Positions 32,968-41,280 of a DNA stretch of 64,000 nucleotides are shown piece after piece (within the stretch, counting starts at the first letter, position 1; each line of letters begins with the position of its first letter). Source of the stretch: Kineosporia corallincola (GTDB lineage Bacteria; Actinomycetota; Actinomycetes; Actinomycetales; Kineosporiaceae); contig NZ_JAHBAY010000010.1 in the NCBI RefSeq assembly GCF_018499875.1, forward strand, positions 248,001 through 312,000, given 5' to 3'. The notes under the pieces were generated by a model that saw nothing but the letters and a program-made list of their open reading frames with translations, ran no database searches and was not told the origin of the DNA. The position numbers were made by a program, and so were the translations under genes.

Positions 32968-34634
32968 CGGGCGCTCCCGCTGTTGCGCTCGGCCAGTTTT
33001 CGCAGAAGTGTTGGGGCGTCGAACATGTCGAGCACCGCGTGCACCAGCACGATCCGGTCGGCGGGCGCCGCGTCGAGGGCGGTCCGCAGCTCGTCCGTGG
33101 TGCGCACCGTGCTCGCCTCCAGCCGTCCAGCACCGATCATGGACGACGCCAGCCCCGCCCAGTCCCACGCCGCGATGTCGTTGTAGCCGGCCTTCGGGCT
33201 CTGGAGGGCCCGCTCGATCGTGTAGCCGGCGTTGTCGATCAGCACGATCACCGGGTTCAGGCCGTGGCGGGCGATCGTGCTGAGCTCCTGGATCGTCATC
33301 TGGGCCGCGCCGTCGCCGATGAACAGCACCGGCCGGCGGCCCGGATCGGCCAGTCCCTGGCCCAGGGTGGCGGGCAGCGCGTAACCGATGGAGTTCCAGA
33401 CCGGCTGGCCGACGAACACCGTGTCGTCGGGCAGCGTCATCGAGACCGCGCCCCAGAAGGCGGTTCCGGTGTCGGCCAGCACCGCGGTGCCGGACGGCAG
33501 CCAGGAACCGGCTGTACGCCAGAGGCTCTCCTGCGTGATCGCGTCGTCCCCGAACTCCGGATGCCGGGGCGGCACCGGGTCGGCGGTCGGCTGATCGGCG
33601 AAACGGTATTTCTGGCAGTGGTCTTCGAGAACCCGCACGGCGTCGGTGAACAGCACCGGGTGGGTGGAGCCGGTGCCGTCCGGGCCGACGGTGGCCGAGG
33701 TGGCGCCGATCCGCACGGTGCGGATGCCCGCCGGGCGGTGGGTGAAGAAGCCGGACAGCACGTCGCTGACCACGGTGCCGAGCTCGATCACCAGGTCGGC
33801 ACCGTCGACCAGCCCGGCGGTGGAGGCGTCGACCATGGTGCCGGCGTAGTCGCCGCGGTGCAGCGGCTCCGAGGCGTCGATCGCGCCCTTGGCGGCGAGT
33901 GTGGTGACCAGTGGGATGTTGGCGGCCCGGGCCGCGGAGAGCACCTGCCCGGCGAGCCCGAACCGGGACACCAGGTGGCCGACGACGAGCACCGGGCGGC
34001 CCGCGCCGTCCATCAATCGGGACAGCTCATGGGCGAACTCACCGACCGCGGCCTCGTCCGGGGCGGCCCGCAACGGCTTTCGCAACGGGGCCGGGTCCAC
34101 GGGCAGGCCCGCCAGGTCCTGTGGGATGCTCAGGTAGGCCGGGCGGCGGTGGGTGAGCGCGGCCAGCAGCACGGCGTCGACCTGCTCGGTGGCGTGTTCG
34201 GCCGTCACCGTCTCCTGATGCACGGTGACCTCGGCGAAGGCCTTCTCGAAGCGGTCGAACACGCCGTCGGCCAGGGTGTGGTGCAGCGGCCGCCGTGCCG
34301 CCACCGCCCCGGTGGCCGGGCTGCCGGCGATGTGCACCACCGGCACGTCCTCCGCCGCGGAACCGGCGACCGCGTTGAGGCAGCTGAGTTCGCCCACGCC
34401 GTAGGTGGTCACGAGTGCGGCCAGGCCCCGGCGGCGGGCGTAGGCGTCGGCGGCGTAGCCCGCGCCCAGCTCGTTCGGCGATCCCACCCACTCCAGCCCG
34501 GGCACCGTCGTCACCAGGTCGAGCAGGGTGAGGTTGAAGTCACCCGGCACGCCGAACAGGTGGTCGACACCGGCCTGACGCAGCCGGTGACCCAGGTACT
34601 CGGCGAGGGTGATGGGCTCCGAAGGGGTGGTCAT
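32964..34634 (-). CDS. Thiamine-diphosphate decarboxylase of the pyruvate/indolepyruvate decarboxylase family
   Basis: 556 residues. N-terminal domain: TLAEYLGHRLRQAGVDHLFGVPGDFNLTLLDLV with the PP-domain Glu in WVGSPNELGAGYAADAYAR. The ThDP/Mg site is GDGAAQMTIQELSTIARHGLNPVIVLIDNAGYTIE, the GDG-x(n)-N pattern. VPGDFNL and NAGYTIE are typical of PDC/IpdC/KivD. It converts a 2-oxo acid to an aldehyde and CO2. Being translationally coupled to pat and divergent from an Lrp regulator, the likely substrate is indolepyruvate, phenylpyruvate or a branched oxo acid rather than pyruvate alone; that part is inference. Confidence 0.92.
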   Translation of the reverse strand: MTTPSEPITLAEYLGHRLRQAGVDHLFGVPGDFNLTLLDLVTTVPGLEWVGSPNELGAGYAADAYARRRGLAALVTTYGVGELSCLNAVAGSAAEDVPVVHIAGSPATGAVAARRPLHHTLADGVFDRFEKAFAEVTVHQETVTAEHATEQVDAVLLAALTHRRPAYLSIPQDLAGLPVDPAPLRKPLRAAPDEAAVGEFAHELSRLMDGAGRPVLVVGHLVSRFGLAGQVLSAARAANIPLVTTLAAKGAIDASEPLHRGDYAGTMVDASTAGLVDGADLVIELGTVVSDVLSGFFTHRPAGIRTVRIGATSATVGPDGTGSTHPVLFTDAVRVLEDHCQKYRFADQPTADPVPPRHPEFGDDAITQESLWRTAGSWLPSGTAVLADTGTAFWGAVSMTLPDDTVFVGQPVWNSIGYALPATLGQGLADPGRRPVLFIGDGAAQMTIQELSTIARHGLNPVIVLIDNAGYTIERALQSPKAGYNDIAAWDWAGLASSMIGAGRLEASTVRTTDELRTALDAAPADRIVLVHAVLDMFDAPTLLRKLAERNSGSAR

Positions 34635-34685
34635 GCAGTCAACATGGGGCCGGTCGCGCACCCTGCGCAATATCCTGGTCGGCGC

Positions 34686-34702
34686 TTGAGCAGGATGCTC
34701 AA
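34686..34702. promoter_or_regulatory. Probable Lrp/AsnC operator
   Basis: TTGAGC-AGGAT-GCTCAA is a perfect 6-5-6 palindrome in the 93-bp gap between the decarboxylase and the Lrp gene. It covers an ATG at 34695, which argues that the regulator really starts at TTG 34728. Confidence 0.5.
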
Positions 34703-34727
34703 GGAGAGGTTGTCGAAAGGATTCGCA

Positions 34728-35207
34728 TTGAGCAACCTGACACCCCTGGATGCTACCGACGCGCGCATCCTGCTGGCCCTCGACCGTGACCCCCAGGCCA
34801 CGGTGGTGGCGCTGGCCAACGACCTGAAGCTGGCCCGGAACACGGTGCAGGCCCGGCTGCGGCGGATGAACACGAACGGGGCGCTGGGCCGCAACAGCCG
34901 CCGGGTCGAGCCGGAGGCGGTGGGCTATCCGCTGCTGGCGTTCGTCACGGTGTCGATCCAGCAGCGCATGCGGGTGGAGGCCACCGAGGCGCTGGCCGGC
35001 CTGCCGGAGATCGTCGAGCTGCTGGCCACCACGGGGGAGGGCGACATGCTGTGCCGGGTGGTGGCCCGCGACACCGCCGACCTGAACCGGATCACCGAGC
35101 ACCTCGTCGACATGCCCGGGATCGTGCGCACCAGCACCTCGATCGTGCTGCGCACGGTGCGGCCGCTCCGGATGGACCCGCTGCTGGAGGAGCTGGCCGG
35201 GAGGTAG
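34728..35207 (+). CDS. Lrp/AsnC-family transcriptional regulator
   Basis: 159 residues from TTG 34728, with AAAGGA about seven bases upstream; ATG 34695 would add 11 residues but lies inside the operator palindrome. The helix-turn-helix is LDATDARILLALDRDPQATVVALANDLKLARNTVQARLRRMNTNGALG, the RAM effector domain VTVSIQQRMRVEATEALAGLPEIVELLATTGEGDMLCRVVARDTADLNRITEHLVDMPGI. Lrp proteins sense amino acids. It faces decarboxylase-pat and very likely controls them in response to an amino acid such as Trp, Phe or Leu. Confidence 0.92.
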   Translation: MSNLTPLDATDARILLALDRDPQATVVALANDLKLARNTVQARLRRMNTNGALGRNSRRVEPEAVGYPLLAFVTVSIQQRMRVEATEALAGLPEIVELLATTGEGDMLCRVVARDTADLNRITEHLVDMPGIVRTSTSIVLRTVRPLRMDPLLEELAGR

Positions 35208-35233
35208 CGTACGCCCTGTCGGCCGCGCATCCG

Positions 35234-35446
35234 CTAGTGCTCGTGAGTGACCGGTGGCTGCCAGATCTCGTGCGCGCGGGTGGCGGGGCGGCCGTCCCAG
35301 TGCAGGTCGCGGCTCAGGTCGAGGGTCTCGAGCAGAGTCGGGGCGCTGATCGGTCGGCGTTGAGCTGAGGGGGTAGTTGCCGCAGCCCCGGTCGCCGCAG
35401 CCGCACAGGGGGATTCGGGCCAGGGCTTGGCCGGAAATCCTGGCAC
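35234..35446 (-). pseudogene. Possible frameshifted remnant of a small Cys-rich protein gene
   Basis: The peptide RIPLCGCGDRGCGNYPL in one frame resembles the CGxCGDxGCG segment of small actinobacterial proteins. The downstream piece DLSRDLHWDGRPATRAHEIW continues in a different frame to a stop at 35234. No start or ribosome site supports an intact gene. It may be chance in GC-rich DNA. Confidence 0.2.
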
Positions 35447-35475
35447 AGTCGGACGGATCCGGCATTCCGGGAAAA

Positions 35476-35512
35476 TTTTGACACCGCCCAGCCGCCCAGG
35501 GCGGTGTCAAAA
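35476..35512. repeat. Hairpin, copy B of the TTTTGACACC element
   Basis: TTTTGACACCGCCC (35476-35489) pairs with GGGCGGTGTCAAAA (35499-35512) around a 9-base loop. It shares its first 10 bp of stem with the hairpin at 31567-31627; between them lies exactly pat, the decarboxylase gene and lrp. Confidence 0.65.
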
Positions 35513-35517
35513 ATGAG

Positions 35518-35583
35518 GGGGTGCCCCCGTGCCGGGCGAGGGGTGCCCCCGTGTCGGGCGAGGGGTGCCCCCGTGCCGGGCGT
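35518..35583. repeat. 22-bp tandem triplicate
   Basis: Three head-to-tail units of 22 bp (35518-35539, 35540-35561, 35562-35583) starting GGGGTGCCCCCGTG. They differ at only two positions. No function is apparent. Confidence 0.75.
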
Positions 35584-35605
35584 GAGGCCCGGGCCTCACG
35601 CCCGG
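35576..35605 (-). terminator. 30-bp perfect palindrome spanning the stop of the PLP enzyme gene
   Basis: Bases 35576-35590 are the reverse complement of 35591-35605. The TGA of the minus-strand gene (35596-35598) is inside the palindrome. It would fold at the 3' end of the transcript; no T-run follows. Confidence 0.5.
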
Positions 35606-36870
35606 CGGGTGAACTCCGTCCGGTCCAGGGCGGTCCTCAGGTCGGCGAGCAGGTCCTCGACGTCCTCCAGCCCGATCGACAGCCGAAGATGGCCGTACCG
35701 CAGGAACTCCGGCGGGTAGTGCTCGCTGCCGCCGCGGGCGTCCGGGCCGACGTGCACGATCAGCGACTCGTCGTGGCCGAGCGAGACGGCGGAGGTAATC
35801 ACCCGCAGGTTGGCCACGAACCGGTTCTGGGTGGCCGGGTCGCCGTCCAGCGCGAAGGCCAGCACGGCGCCGTACCCCCGGCCGCCGAACTGGCGCCTGG
35901 CCAGCTCGTGCTGGGGATGCGACGCCAGGGAGGGATGGGCGACGAAGGCGATGCGCGGGTCGGCGTCGAGGAACCGGGCCACGGCGTCGGCCGAGGCCAG
36001 GTGCTGCCGCAGCCGCAGCGGCAGGGTGACCGAGCCCCGCATGATCAGCCAGGCGTTGAACGGCGAGAGCACGCCCCCGACGTCCACGATCGCGTCGTGC
36101 CGGATGCGCCCGATCGTGGCCGCGTCGCCGGTCACCACACCACCCATCGCGTCGCCGTGCCCGTTGACGTACTTCGTCAAAGAATGGACGACGAGGTCGG
36201 CCCCGTCGGCCAGCGGCCGGTAGAGCGGCGGCGGGGTGAACGTGGCGTCGACGGTGAGCAACGCGCCGGCCTGGTGGGCGATCGCCGAGAGTGCCCGCAC
36301 GTCGGCCACCTTCGTGGTCGGGTTGGCGATCGTCTCGACGTGCACGAGCCTGGTGGTGGGACGGATCGCGGCGCGGACGGCGTCCGGGTCGCCGGCGTCC
36401 ACGAACGTCGCCTCGATGCCGTAGCGCCGGGGGAGCAGCTCGGCGAACAGCCGCCAGACCGCCTCGTAGGTGACGTCGGACACCACCACGTGGTCGCCGC
36501 CGCGCAGCAGCGTGAAGAACATGCCGTGCAGTGCCGCGACGCCGGTGGCGAACACCGCGGCGGCCTCGCCACCGTCCATCGCCGCCAGTTTGCGTTCCAG
36601 CGCGGCCTGATTCGGGTTTCCGTTGCGGGTGTACAGCGGCCGGTCGGTCGCCGACCAGTTCATCGACGCCGGGTCCTCGGGCAGGGCGTAGGAGTTCGCC
36701 AGCACGAGAGGACTGCGGATCGCGCCGCTGCCGGCGTCGATCTCGTTGCCGCCGTGCACCGCCCAGGTGCCGGTGCCCACGGTGGCCGGGTCGTGCCGGT
36801 CGGGTCGTTCGCTGGTCTCGTCCACCGACCGCACGATAGGGCCGGGGCGGGATGCCCCGTCGTCACTCAT
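35596..36870 (-). CDS. Cys/Met metabolism PLP-dependent lyase/transferase (cystathionine gamma-synthase/lyase family)
   Basis: 424 residues. The PLP lysine is in VVHSLTKYVNGHGDAMGGVV; RNGNPNQAALERKLAAMDGGEAAAVFATGVAALHGMFFTLLRGGDHVVVS is the phosphate-binding half of the fold, and HVETIANPTTKVAD the ring-stacking loop. The family includes cystathionine gamma-synthase, cystathionine gamma-lyase and methionine gamma-lyase, and I cannot pick one. The N-terminal 45 residues are a polar extension. The gene stands alone on the minus strand; the start codon has no clear ribosome site. Confidence 0.88.
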   Translation of the reverse strand: MSDDGASRPGPIVRSVDETSERPDRHDPATVGTGTWAVHGGNEIDAGSGAIRSPLVLANSYALPEDPASMNWSATDRPLYTRNGNPNQAALERKLAAMDGGEAAAVFATGVAALHGMFFTLLRGGDHVVVSDVTYEAVWRLFAELLPRRYGIEATFVDAGDPDAVRAAIRPTTRLVHVETIANPTTKVADVRALSAIAHQAGALLTVDATFTPPPLYRPLADGADLVVHSLTKYVNGHGDAMGGVVTGDAATIGRIRHDAIVDVGGVLSPFNAWLIMRGSVTLPLRLRQHLASADAVARFLDADPRIAFVAHPSLASHPQHELARRQFGGRGYGAVLAFALDGDPATQNRFVANLRVITSAVSLGHDESLIVHVGPDARGGSEHYPPEFLRYGHLRLSIGLEDVEDLLADLRTALDRTEFTRRA

Positions 36871-36987
36871 GTCGCAGATGCATGGGTTGACGCCTGAACC
36901 GGCATTGGACGCATGAGACCAGGTGACGCAGGCTGGAGGCCGTCAAGAGCCTTCCGTCCCGTGGTGAATCCAGGAGTCCAGAACCCG

Positions 36988-38667
36988 ATGCCGCAACACC
37001 CGCTCACCACCACCGCCCGTGGCCGCGCCGTGCTGACCGACCCCCGTCTCAACCACGGAACGGCGTTCACCCTCGAGGAGCGGCGCGAGCTGGACCTGGT
37101 GGGCCTGGTGCCGCCGCAGGTGCTCACCCTGGAGCAGCAGGCCGCCCGGGCCTACCGGCAGTACACCGAGCAGCCCACCGACCTGGCCCGCAACGTGTAC
37201 CTGACGGCCCTGCGCGACCGGAACCAGGTGCTGTTCTACCGGCTGCTCGGCGACCACCTGGGCGAGATGCTGCCGATCGTCTACACGCCCACGGTGGGCA
37301 CCGCGATCGAGCGCTACAGCTACGAGTACCGGCGCCCGCGCGGCATCTACCTGTCCGTGGACGCGCCCGGCGACATCGAGCAGTCGCTGCTGGCCTCCGG
37401 GCTGGGCCCGGACGACGTGGACCTGATCGTGGCCACCGACGGCGAGGCCGTGCTGGGCATCGGCGACTGGGGTGTGGGCGGTGTGGACATCGCGGTCGGC
37501 AAGCTCGCCGTGTACACCGCCGCGGCCGGCCTGGACCCGCGCCGCACCCTGGCGGTGATGCTCGACGTCGGCACCAACCGGCGCGAGCTGCTCGACGACC
37601 CGCTGTACCTGGGCACCCGGCACGAGCGCGTGGACCCGCGGGCCTACGACGAGTTCGTCGGCGAGTACGTCGCCGCCGCCACCCGGCTGTTCCCGAAAGC
37701 CCTTCTGCACTGGGAGGACCTGGGCCCGGCCAACGCCCGCCGGGTGCTCGATCGCTACCGCGGCGAGGCGTTCACCTTCAACGACGACATCCAGGGCACC
37801 GGTGCGGTGAACCTGGCGGCCGTGCTGTCCGGCGTGCGGGCCGGCGGCCTGCCGCTGGCCGACCAGCGGATCGTGGTGTTCGGCGCCGGCAGCGCCGGCA
37901 CCGGCGTGGCCGACCAGCTGTGCGACGCGCTGGTGCGGGCCGGGCTGACCCCGGCGCAGGCGCTCGCCCGGATCTGGGCGGTCGACCGGCACGGCCTGAT
38001 CACCACCTCCACGCCCGGCCTGCGTGAGGCCCAGCGCCGCTACGCCCGCCCGGACGCCGAGGTGGCCGGCTGGAGCGACACCGGCACCGTGGGCCTGGCC
38101 GAGGTGGTCGACCACGTCGCGCCGACCGTCCTGATCGGGACCTCCGGCCAGGGCGGCGCCTTCACCGAGCCGATCGTGCGCTCGATGGCGGCGAACACAC
38201 CGCGCCCGATCGTCCTGCCGATGTCGAACCCGACCCGGCTGGCCGAGGCCACCCCCGCCGACCTGCTGGCCTGGACCGACGGCCGGGCCCTGATCGCCAC
38301 CGGCAGCCCGTTCGGCGACGTCGAGCACGCGGGCGTGCGCCACCGGATCGGCCAGGCCAACAACGCCCTGGTCTTCCCCGGCCTGGGGCTGGGCGCGGTG
38401 GTCGCCGGGGCGTCCCGGGTCACCGACGGCATGCTGGTCGCCGCGGCCGAGGCGGTCGCCGCGCAGACCGACGTCTCGGTGCCCGGTGCCCCGATCCTGC
38501 CGCTGGTCTCCGGGCTGCGCGAGACGTCCGTCGCGGTGGCCGTCGCGGTGGCCCGCGCCGCCGTCCGGGACGGTGTGGTGTCCGGGAGGATCGCCGACGG
38601 TGAACTGGAGGACGCCGTGCGCGCCGCCCGCTGGCAGCCCGTCTACCGCCCGGTCCGGGCTGTCTGA
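36988..38667 (+). CDS. NAD-dependent malic enzyme
   Basis: 559 residues from ATG 36988, with AGGAG 12 bases upstream. The long malic-enzyme form is clear: FTLEERRELDLVGLVPPQVLTLEQQ, LPIVYTPTVGTAIERYS (malate-site Tyr), WGVGGVDIAVGKLAVYTAAAG with the catalytic Lys, HWEDLGPANARRVLDRYRGEAFTFNDDIQGTGAVNLA (metal ligands Glu-Asp...Asp) and VVFGAGSAGTGVADQL for NAD. It converts malate to pyruvate and CO2, linking the TCA cycle to pyruvate. TGATG overlap with the next gene shows co-translation with the FUSC protein. Confidence 0.95.
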   Translation: MPQHPLTTTARGRAVLTDPRLNHGTAFTLEERRELDLVGLVPPQVLTLEQQAARAYRQYTEQPTDLARNVYLTALRDRNQVLFYRLLGDHLGEMLPIVYTPTVGTAIERYSYEYRRPRGIYLSVDAPGDIEQSLLASGLGPDDVDLIVATDGEAVLGIGDWGVGGVDIAVGKLAVYTAAAGLDPRRTLAVMLDVGTNRRELLDDPLYLGTRHERVDPRAYDEFVGEYVAAATRLFPKALLHWEDLGPANARRVLDRYRGEAFTFNDDIQGTGAVNLAAVLSGVRAGGLPLADQRIVVFGAGSAGTGVADQLCDALVRAGLTPAQALARIWAVDRHGLITTSTPGLREAQRRYARPDAEVAGWSDTGTVGLAEVVDHVAPTVLIGTSGQGGAFTEPIVRSMAANTPRPIVLPMSNPTRLAEATPADLLAWTDGRALIATGSPFGDVEHAGVRHRIGQANNALVFPGLGLGAVVAGASRVTDGMLVAAAEAVAAQTDVSVPGAPILPLVSGLRETSVAVAVAVARAAVRDGVVSGRIADGELEDAVRAARWQPVYRPVRAV

Positions 38668-40340
38668 TGAAGACCACGGTGGACGCCCCCGGGCGAAGGT
38701 CGTGGGGGTCACGAGCGGACGCCCTCACGCGCGGGTTCCGGTGGGGGGCGCCACGGGTCGGCGCCGCCGCAGCGGCGGCGCGGGCGGCCGTGGCTCTCGG
38801 CGTCCCCGCCCTGATCGGCGTCCTGACCGGGAGCATCGAGCTCGCCGTGGTCGCCTCGGTGGGCGGGCTGTGGGGGGTCGGGCAGGACGGCCAGGACCCG
38901 TACCGCTCGCGGGTGGCCCGCCTCGGCTCGCTCGGCCTGGCCGCCGCCGGTGGCCTGCTGGCCGGTGAACTGGCACTGCGCAGTGGGCATCCCGGCGCCG
39001 TGCTGGTCTGCCTGGTGTTCTGTGCGGTGCTGGCCGGGGCCGTCAGCCTGCGCGGGCGGGTGGCCTCGGTGGCGGGCATGCACCTGCTGCTGGGTGCCGT
39101 GGTCGGCGGCGGAATGCCGGTTCCGGGGCCCTGGTGGCAGGCGCCCCTGGCGCTGTTCGCCGGGGTGATGCTGGTGCTCGCGCTGTCGGTCGCGCCCTGG
39201 CTGTGGGACCGCCACCGGATCGCCCGCGAGGCGGTGCAGGCCGTGTACCGCGCGGCGTCGCGGGCCCTGGCCGCCGCGGGCACCCCCGCCGCCGGTGACG
39301 CCCGGCGCCGCCTGGCCGACTCCCTCGACACCGCGCAGCAGGCCCTCGGCCCGAACACCCCGGCCCGGCTGCGCCGCTCGTTCGCCCTGGCCATCCGGCT
39401 CGCCGAGGCCGTCACCACGCTGATCTGGGAGGGCCGACCGCTGCCCGTCACGGTGACCGGCACCCCGCTGTCGCTGATGGCCGGCGAGATCCGCGTGCTG
39501 CCCACCCCGTTCGCCCAGGACACTCCCGGACTACGCGCCCTGGCCGGCGTTTTCGAGGCCGCCGGGCAGGAGCAGATCGACGAGATCCCGCTGGAGCCCG
39601 CGCCCCACCGCCCGCCCGGCCTCGCCGACTGCCTGCGCTACGCCCTGCTGCTCGGCCTCGCCGTGCTGCTCACCCAGCTGCTCGCCGAGGCCCTCGACGG
39701 CCCCCGCAACTACTGGCTGCCGATGACCGTGGCGTTCGTCTACAAGCCCGACCTCGGGCCGGTGTTCCGGCGGGCCGTGCACCGCTGCCTCGGCACCGTG
39801 GCCGGCGTCGCGGTCATCGCCGCCCTCGCCCTGTGGATCACCGACCCGTACGTGTGGCTGGCCGTGCTGGCGGTGTTCGGCGCCGTGATGGCCGTCGGGG
39901 TGCGTCACCACTACGGCGTCGCGACGGCCGGCCTGACCGTCGTCGTCCTCGTGCTCCTCGACCTGCTCGGCGACGAGCGGGCCCTGTCCTGGCCGCGCAT
40001 CCTCGACACCGCGCTGGCCGCGGGCATCGTGCTGGTGCTCCACTTCGCGCTCTGGCCCCGCTCCGCCGCCGCGACCGCCGACGACCGGATCCGCACCGCG
40101 CTCGCCGCGGTGCAGCGCTACCGGGCCCTGGCCCCGGCCGCCGGGCCGGTGCGCCGGCACGTGCTGCGCCGCTCGGCCTACCAGCAGCTGGGCGCCGCCC
40201 GCCGGGCCGTCGCCCTGGCCGGGCACGAACCGGCCCTGCGCCGCCCGCGCCAGGACTGGGAGCCGGTGATCGCCACGGCCGAGAAGCTCTGCGACGTGGT
40301 GACGGCGCGCGTGCTGGCGAGCGACCTCGTGCGAACGTGA
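38667..40340 (+). CDS. FUSC-family integral membrane protein (aromatic-acid exporter type)
   Basis: 557 residues. Two blocks of five to six membrane helices (near residues 25-165 and 315-430) are separated by cytoplasmic stretches, the layout of FUSC/YccS/AaeB-type proteins. The segment DGPRNYWLPMTVAFVYKPDLGPVFRRAVHRCLGTVAGVAVIAAL is the FUSC motif. Members export small aromatic carboxylic acids or lie beside siderophore genes; cargo here is unknown. Its ATG overlaps the malic enzyme stop by one base, so the two are expressed together, perhaps for organic-acid handling. Confidence 0.85.
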   Translation: MKTTVDAPGRRSWGSRADALTRGFRWGAPRVGAAAAAARAAVALGVPALIGVLTGSIELAVVASVGGLWGVGQDGQDPYRSRVARLGSLGLAAAGGLLAGELALRSGHPGAVLVCLVFCAVLAGAVSLRGRVASVAGMHLLLGAVVGGGMPVPGPWWQAPLALFAGVMLVLALSVAPWLWDRHRIAREAVQAVYRAASRALAAAGTPAAGDARRRLADSLDTAQQALGPNTPARLRRSFALAIRLAEAVTTLIWEGRPLPVTVTGTPLSLMAGEIRVLPTPFAQDTPGLRALAGVFEAAGQEQIDEIPLEPAPHRPPGLADCLRYALLLGLAVLLTQLLAEALDGPRNYWLPMTVAFVYKPDLGPVFRRAVHRCLGTVAGVAVIAALALWITDPYVWLAVLAVFGAVMAVGVRHHYGVATAGLTVVVLVLLDLLGDERALSWPRILDTALAAGIVLVLHFALWPRSAAATADDRIRTALAAVQRYRALAPAAGPVRRHVLRRSAYQQLGAARRAVALAGHEPALRRPRQDWEPVIATAEKLCDVVTARVLASDLVRT

Positions 40341-40388
40341 AGCAGGAGGTCGGGCGGATGCCCGGTGATCTCGTGAGACCGTGGGCGG

Positions 40389-41273
40389 ATGGAACTGGAG
40401 GTGCTGCGGGCGTTCCAGGCCGTGGCCGGGGGCGAGACCGTGACCGACGTGGCCGGGGACGCCCGGATGACCCAGCCCGCGCTCTCCCGGGCCCTGGCCC
40501 GGCTGGAGCAGGAGGTGGGGGCGCAGCTGCTGCACCGGGTCGGCCGGGTGCTGCGGCCGACCCCGGCCGGGCAGGTGTTCAAGCAGCACGTCGACAGCCT
40601 GCTCGACAGCTACGACCGGGGACGCCGGGCGGTGGCCGAGATGGTCGACCCGGACGCCGGCACGGTGTCGCTGGCCTTTCTGCACACCCTGGGCACCTGG
40701 CTGGTGCCCCGCCTGCTGAACGGGTTCCGGCAGACCTACCCGCAGGCCCGGTTCGAGCTCCAGCAGGCCGGTGAGAACGGGCTGTCCGCCTGCCTTCTCG
40801 ACGCCACCGCCGACCTGATCATCACCAGCAAGGACCCCGGTCACCCGCTGATCACCTGGCGCCGGCTGCTGGTCGAGCCGCTCTGGCTGGCGGTGCCCGC
40901 CCGGCACCGGCTGGCCCGGCGCCGCCGGGTGCGCCTGGCCGAGGTGCCGGGTGAGCAGTTCATCGTGCTCAAGCCCGGCTACGGCCTGCGCAGCATCACC
41001 GAGAACCTGTGTCACCAGGCCGGGTTCGCGCCGCACATCGGGTTCGAGGGCGAGGAGGTGGAGACGCTGCGCGGCCTGGTCGCCGCCGGTCTGGGGGTCT
41101 CGCTCATCCCGTCGCCGCCCGATGTGGCCCTCCAGGGCAACCTGCCCATCCGCTACCTGGAGATGACCGACGTGCGGGCCTCCCGCGACATCGGCATCGC
41201 CTGGCTGACCTCCCGCACCCTGCCGCCCGCGCCGCAACGGTTCATCGACCACGCGCTGGAGGTGTCCGGGTAG
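40389..41273 (+). CDS. LysR-family transcriptional regulator
   Basis: 294 residues. Helix-turn-helix: MELEVLRAFQAVAGGETVTDVAGDARMTQPALSRALARLEQEVGAQLLHRVGRVLRPTPAGQVF; effector domain VSLAFLHTLGTWLVPRLLNGFRQTYPQARFELQQ. It resembles the GltC/YybE group. It follows the malic enzyme and FUSC genes by 48 bases on the same strand, so it could be the third gene of that unit and its regulator. The 3' end is seven bases from the convergent GH gene. Confidence 0.9.
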   Translation: MELEVLRAFQAVAGGETVTDVAGDARMTQPALSRALARLEQEVGAQLLHRVGRVLRPTPAGQVFKQHVDSLLDSYDRGRRAVAEMVDPDAGTVSLAFLHTLGTWLVPRLLNGFRQTYPQARFELQQAGENGLSACLLDATADLIITSKDPGHPLITWRRLLVEPLWLAVPARHRLARRRRVRLAEVPGEQFIVLKPGYGLRSITENLCHQAGFAPHIGFEGEEVETLRGLVAAGLGVSLIPSPPDVALQGNLPIRYLEMTDVRASRDIGIAWLTSRTLPPAPQRFIDHALEVSG

Positions 41274-41280
41274 CACCCGG

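Larger units (their letters stand above)
35208..35595. other. 388-bp intergenic stretch with repeats and a possible gene remnant
   Basis: It holds hairpin copy B (35476-35512), a 22-bp triplicate (35518-35583) and a 30-bp palindrome (35576-35605). On the minus strand from about 35440 down to 35234 two frames carry protein-like pieces (LARIPLCGCGDRGCGN, then LETLDLSRDLHWDGRPATRAH in another frame), which could be the wreck of a small gene. Confidence 0.5.

Noticed and set aside
33039-34727. Upstream extension of the lrp frame across the decarboxylase gene
   Set aside because: It is antisense to the decarboxylase, which has clear ThDP motifs. The Lrp fold begins only after 34728.
36943-38712. 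589-codon open frame antisense to the malic enzyme gene
   Set aside because: Shadow of a GC-rich gene; no recognisable domain.
40346-40360. AGGAGG followed by ATG at 40358 as a start for the LysR gene
   Set aside because: That ATG is out of frame with the LysR coding region; the LysR domain begins at 40389.
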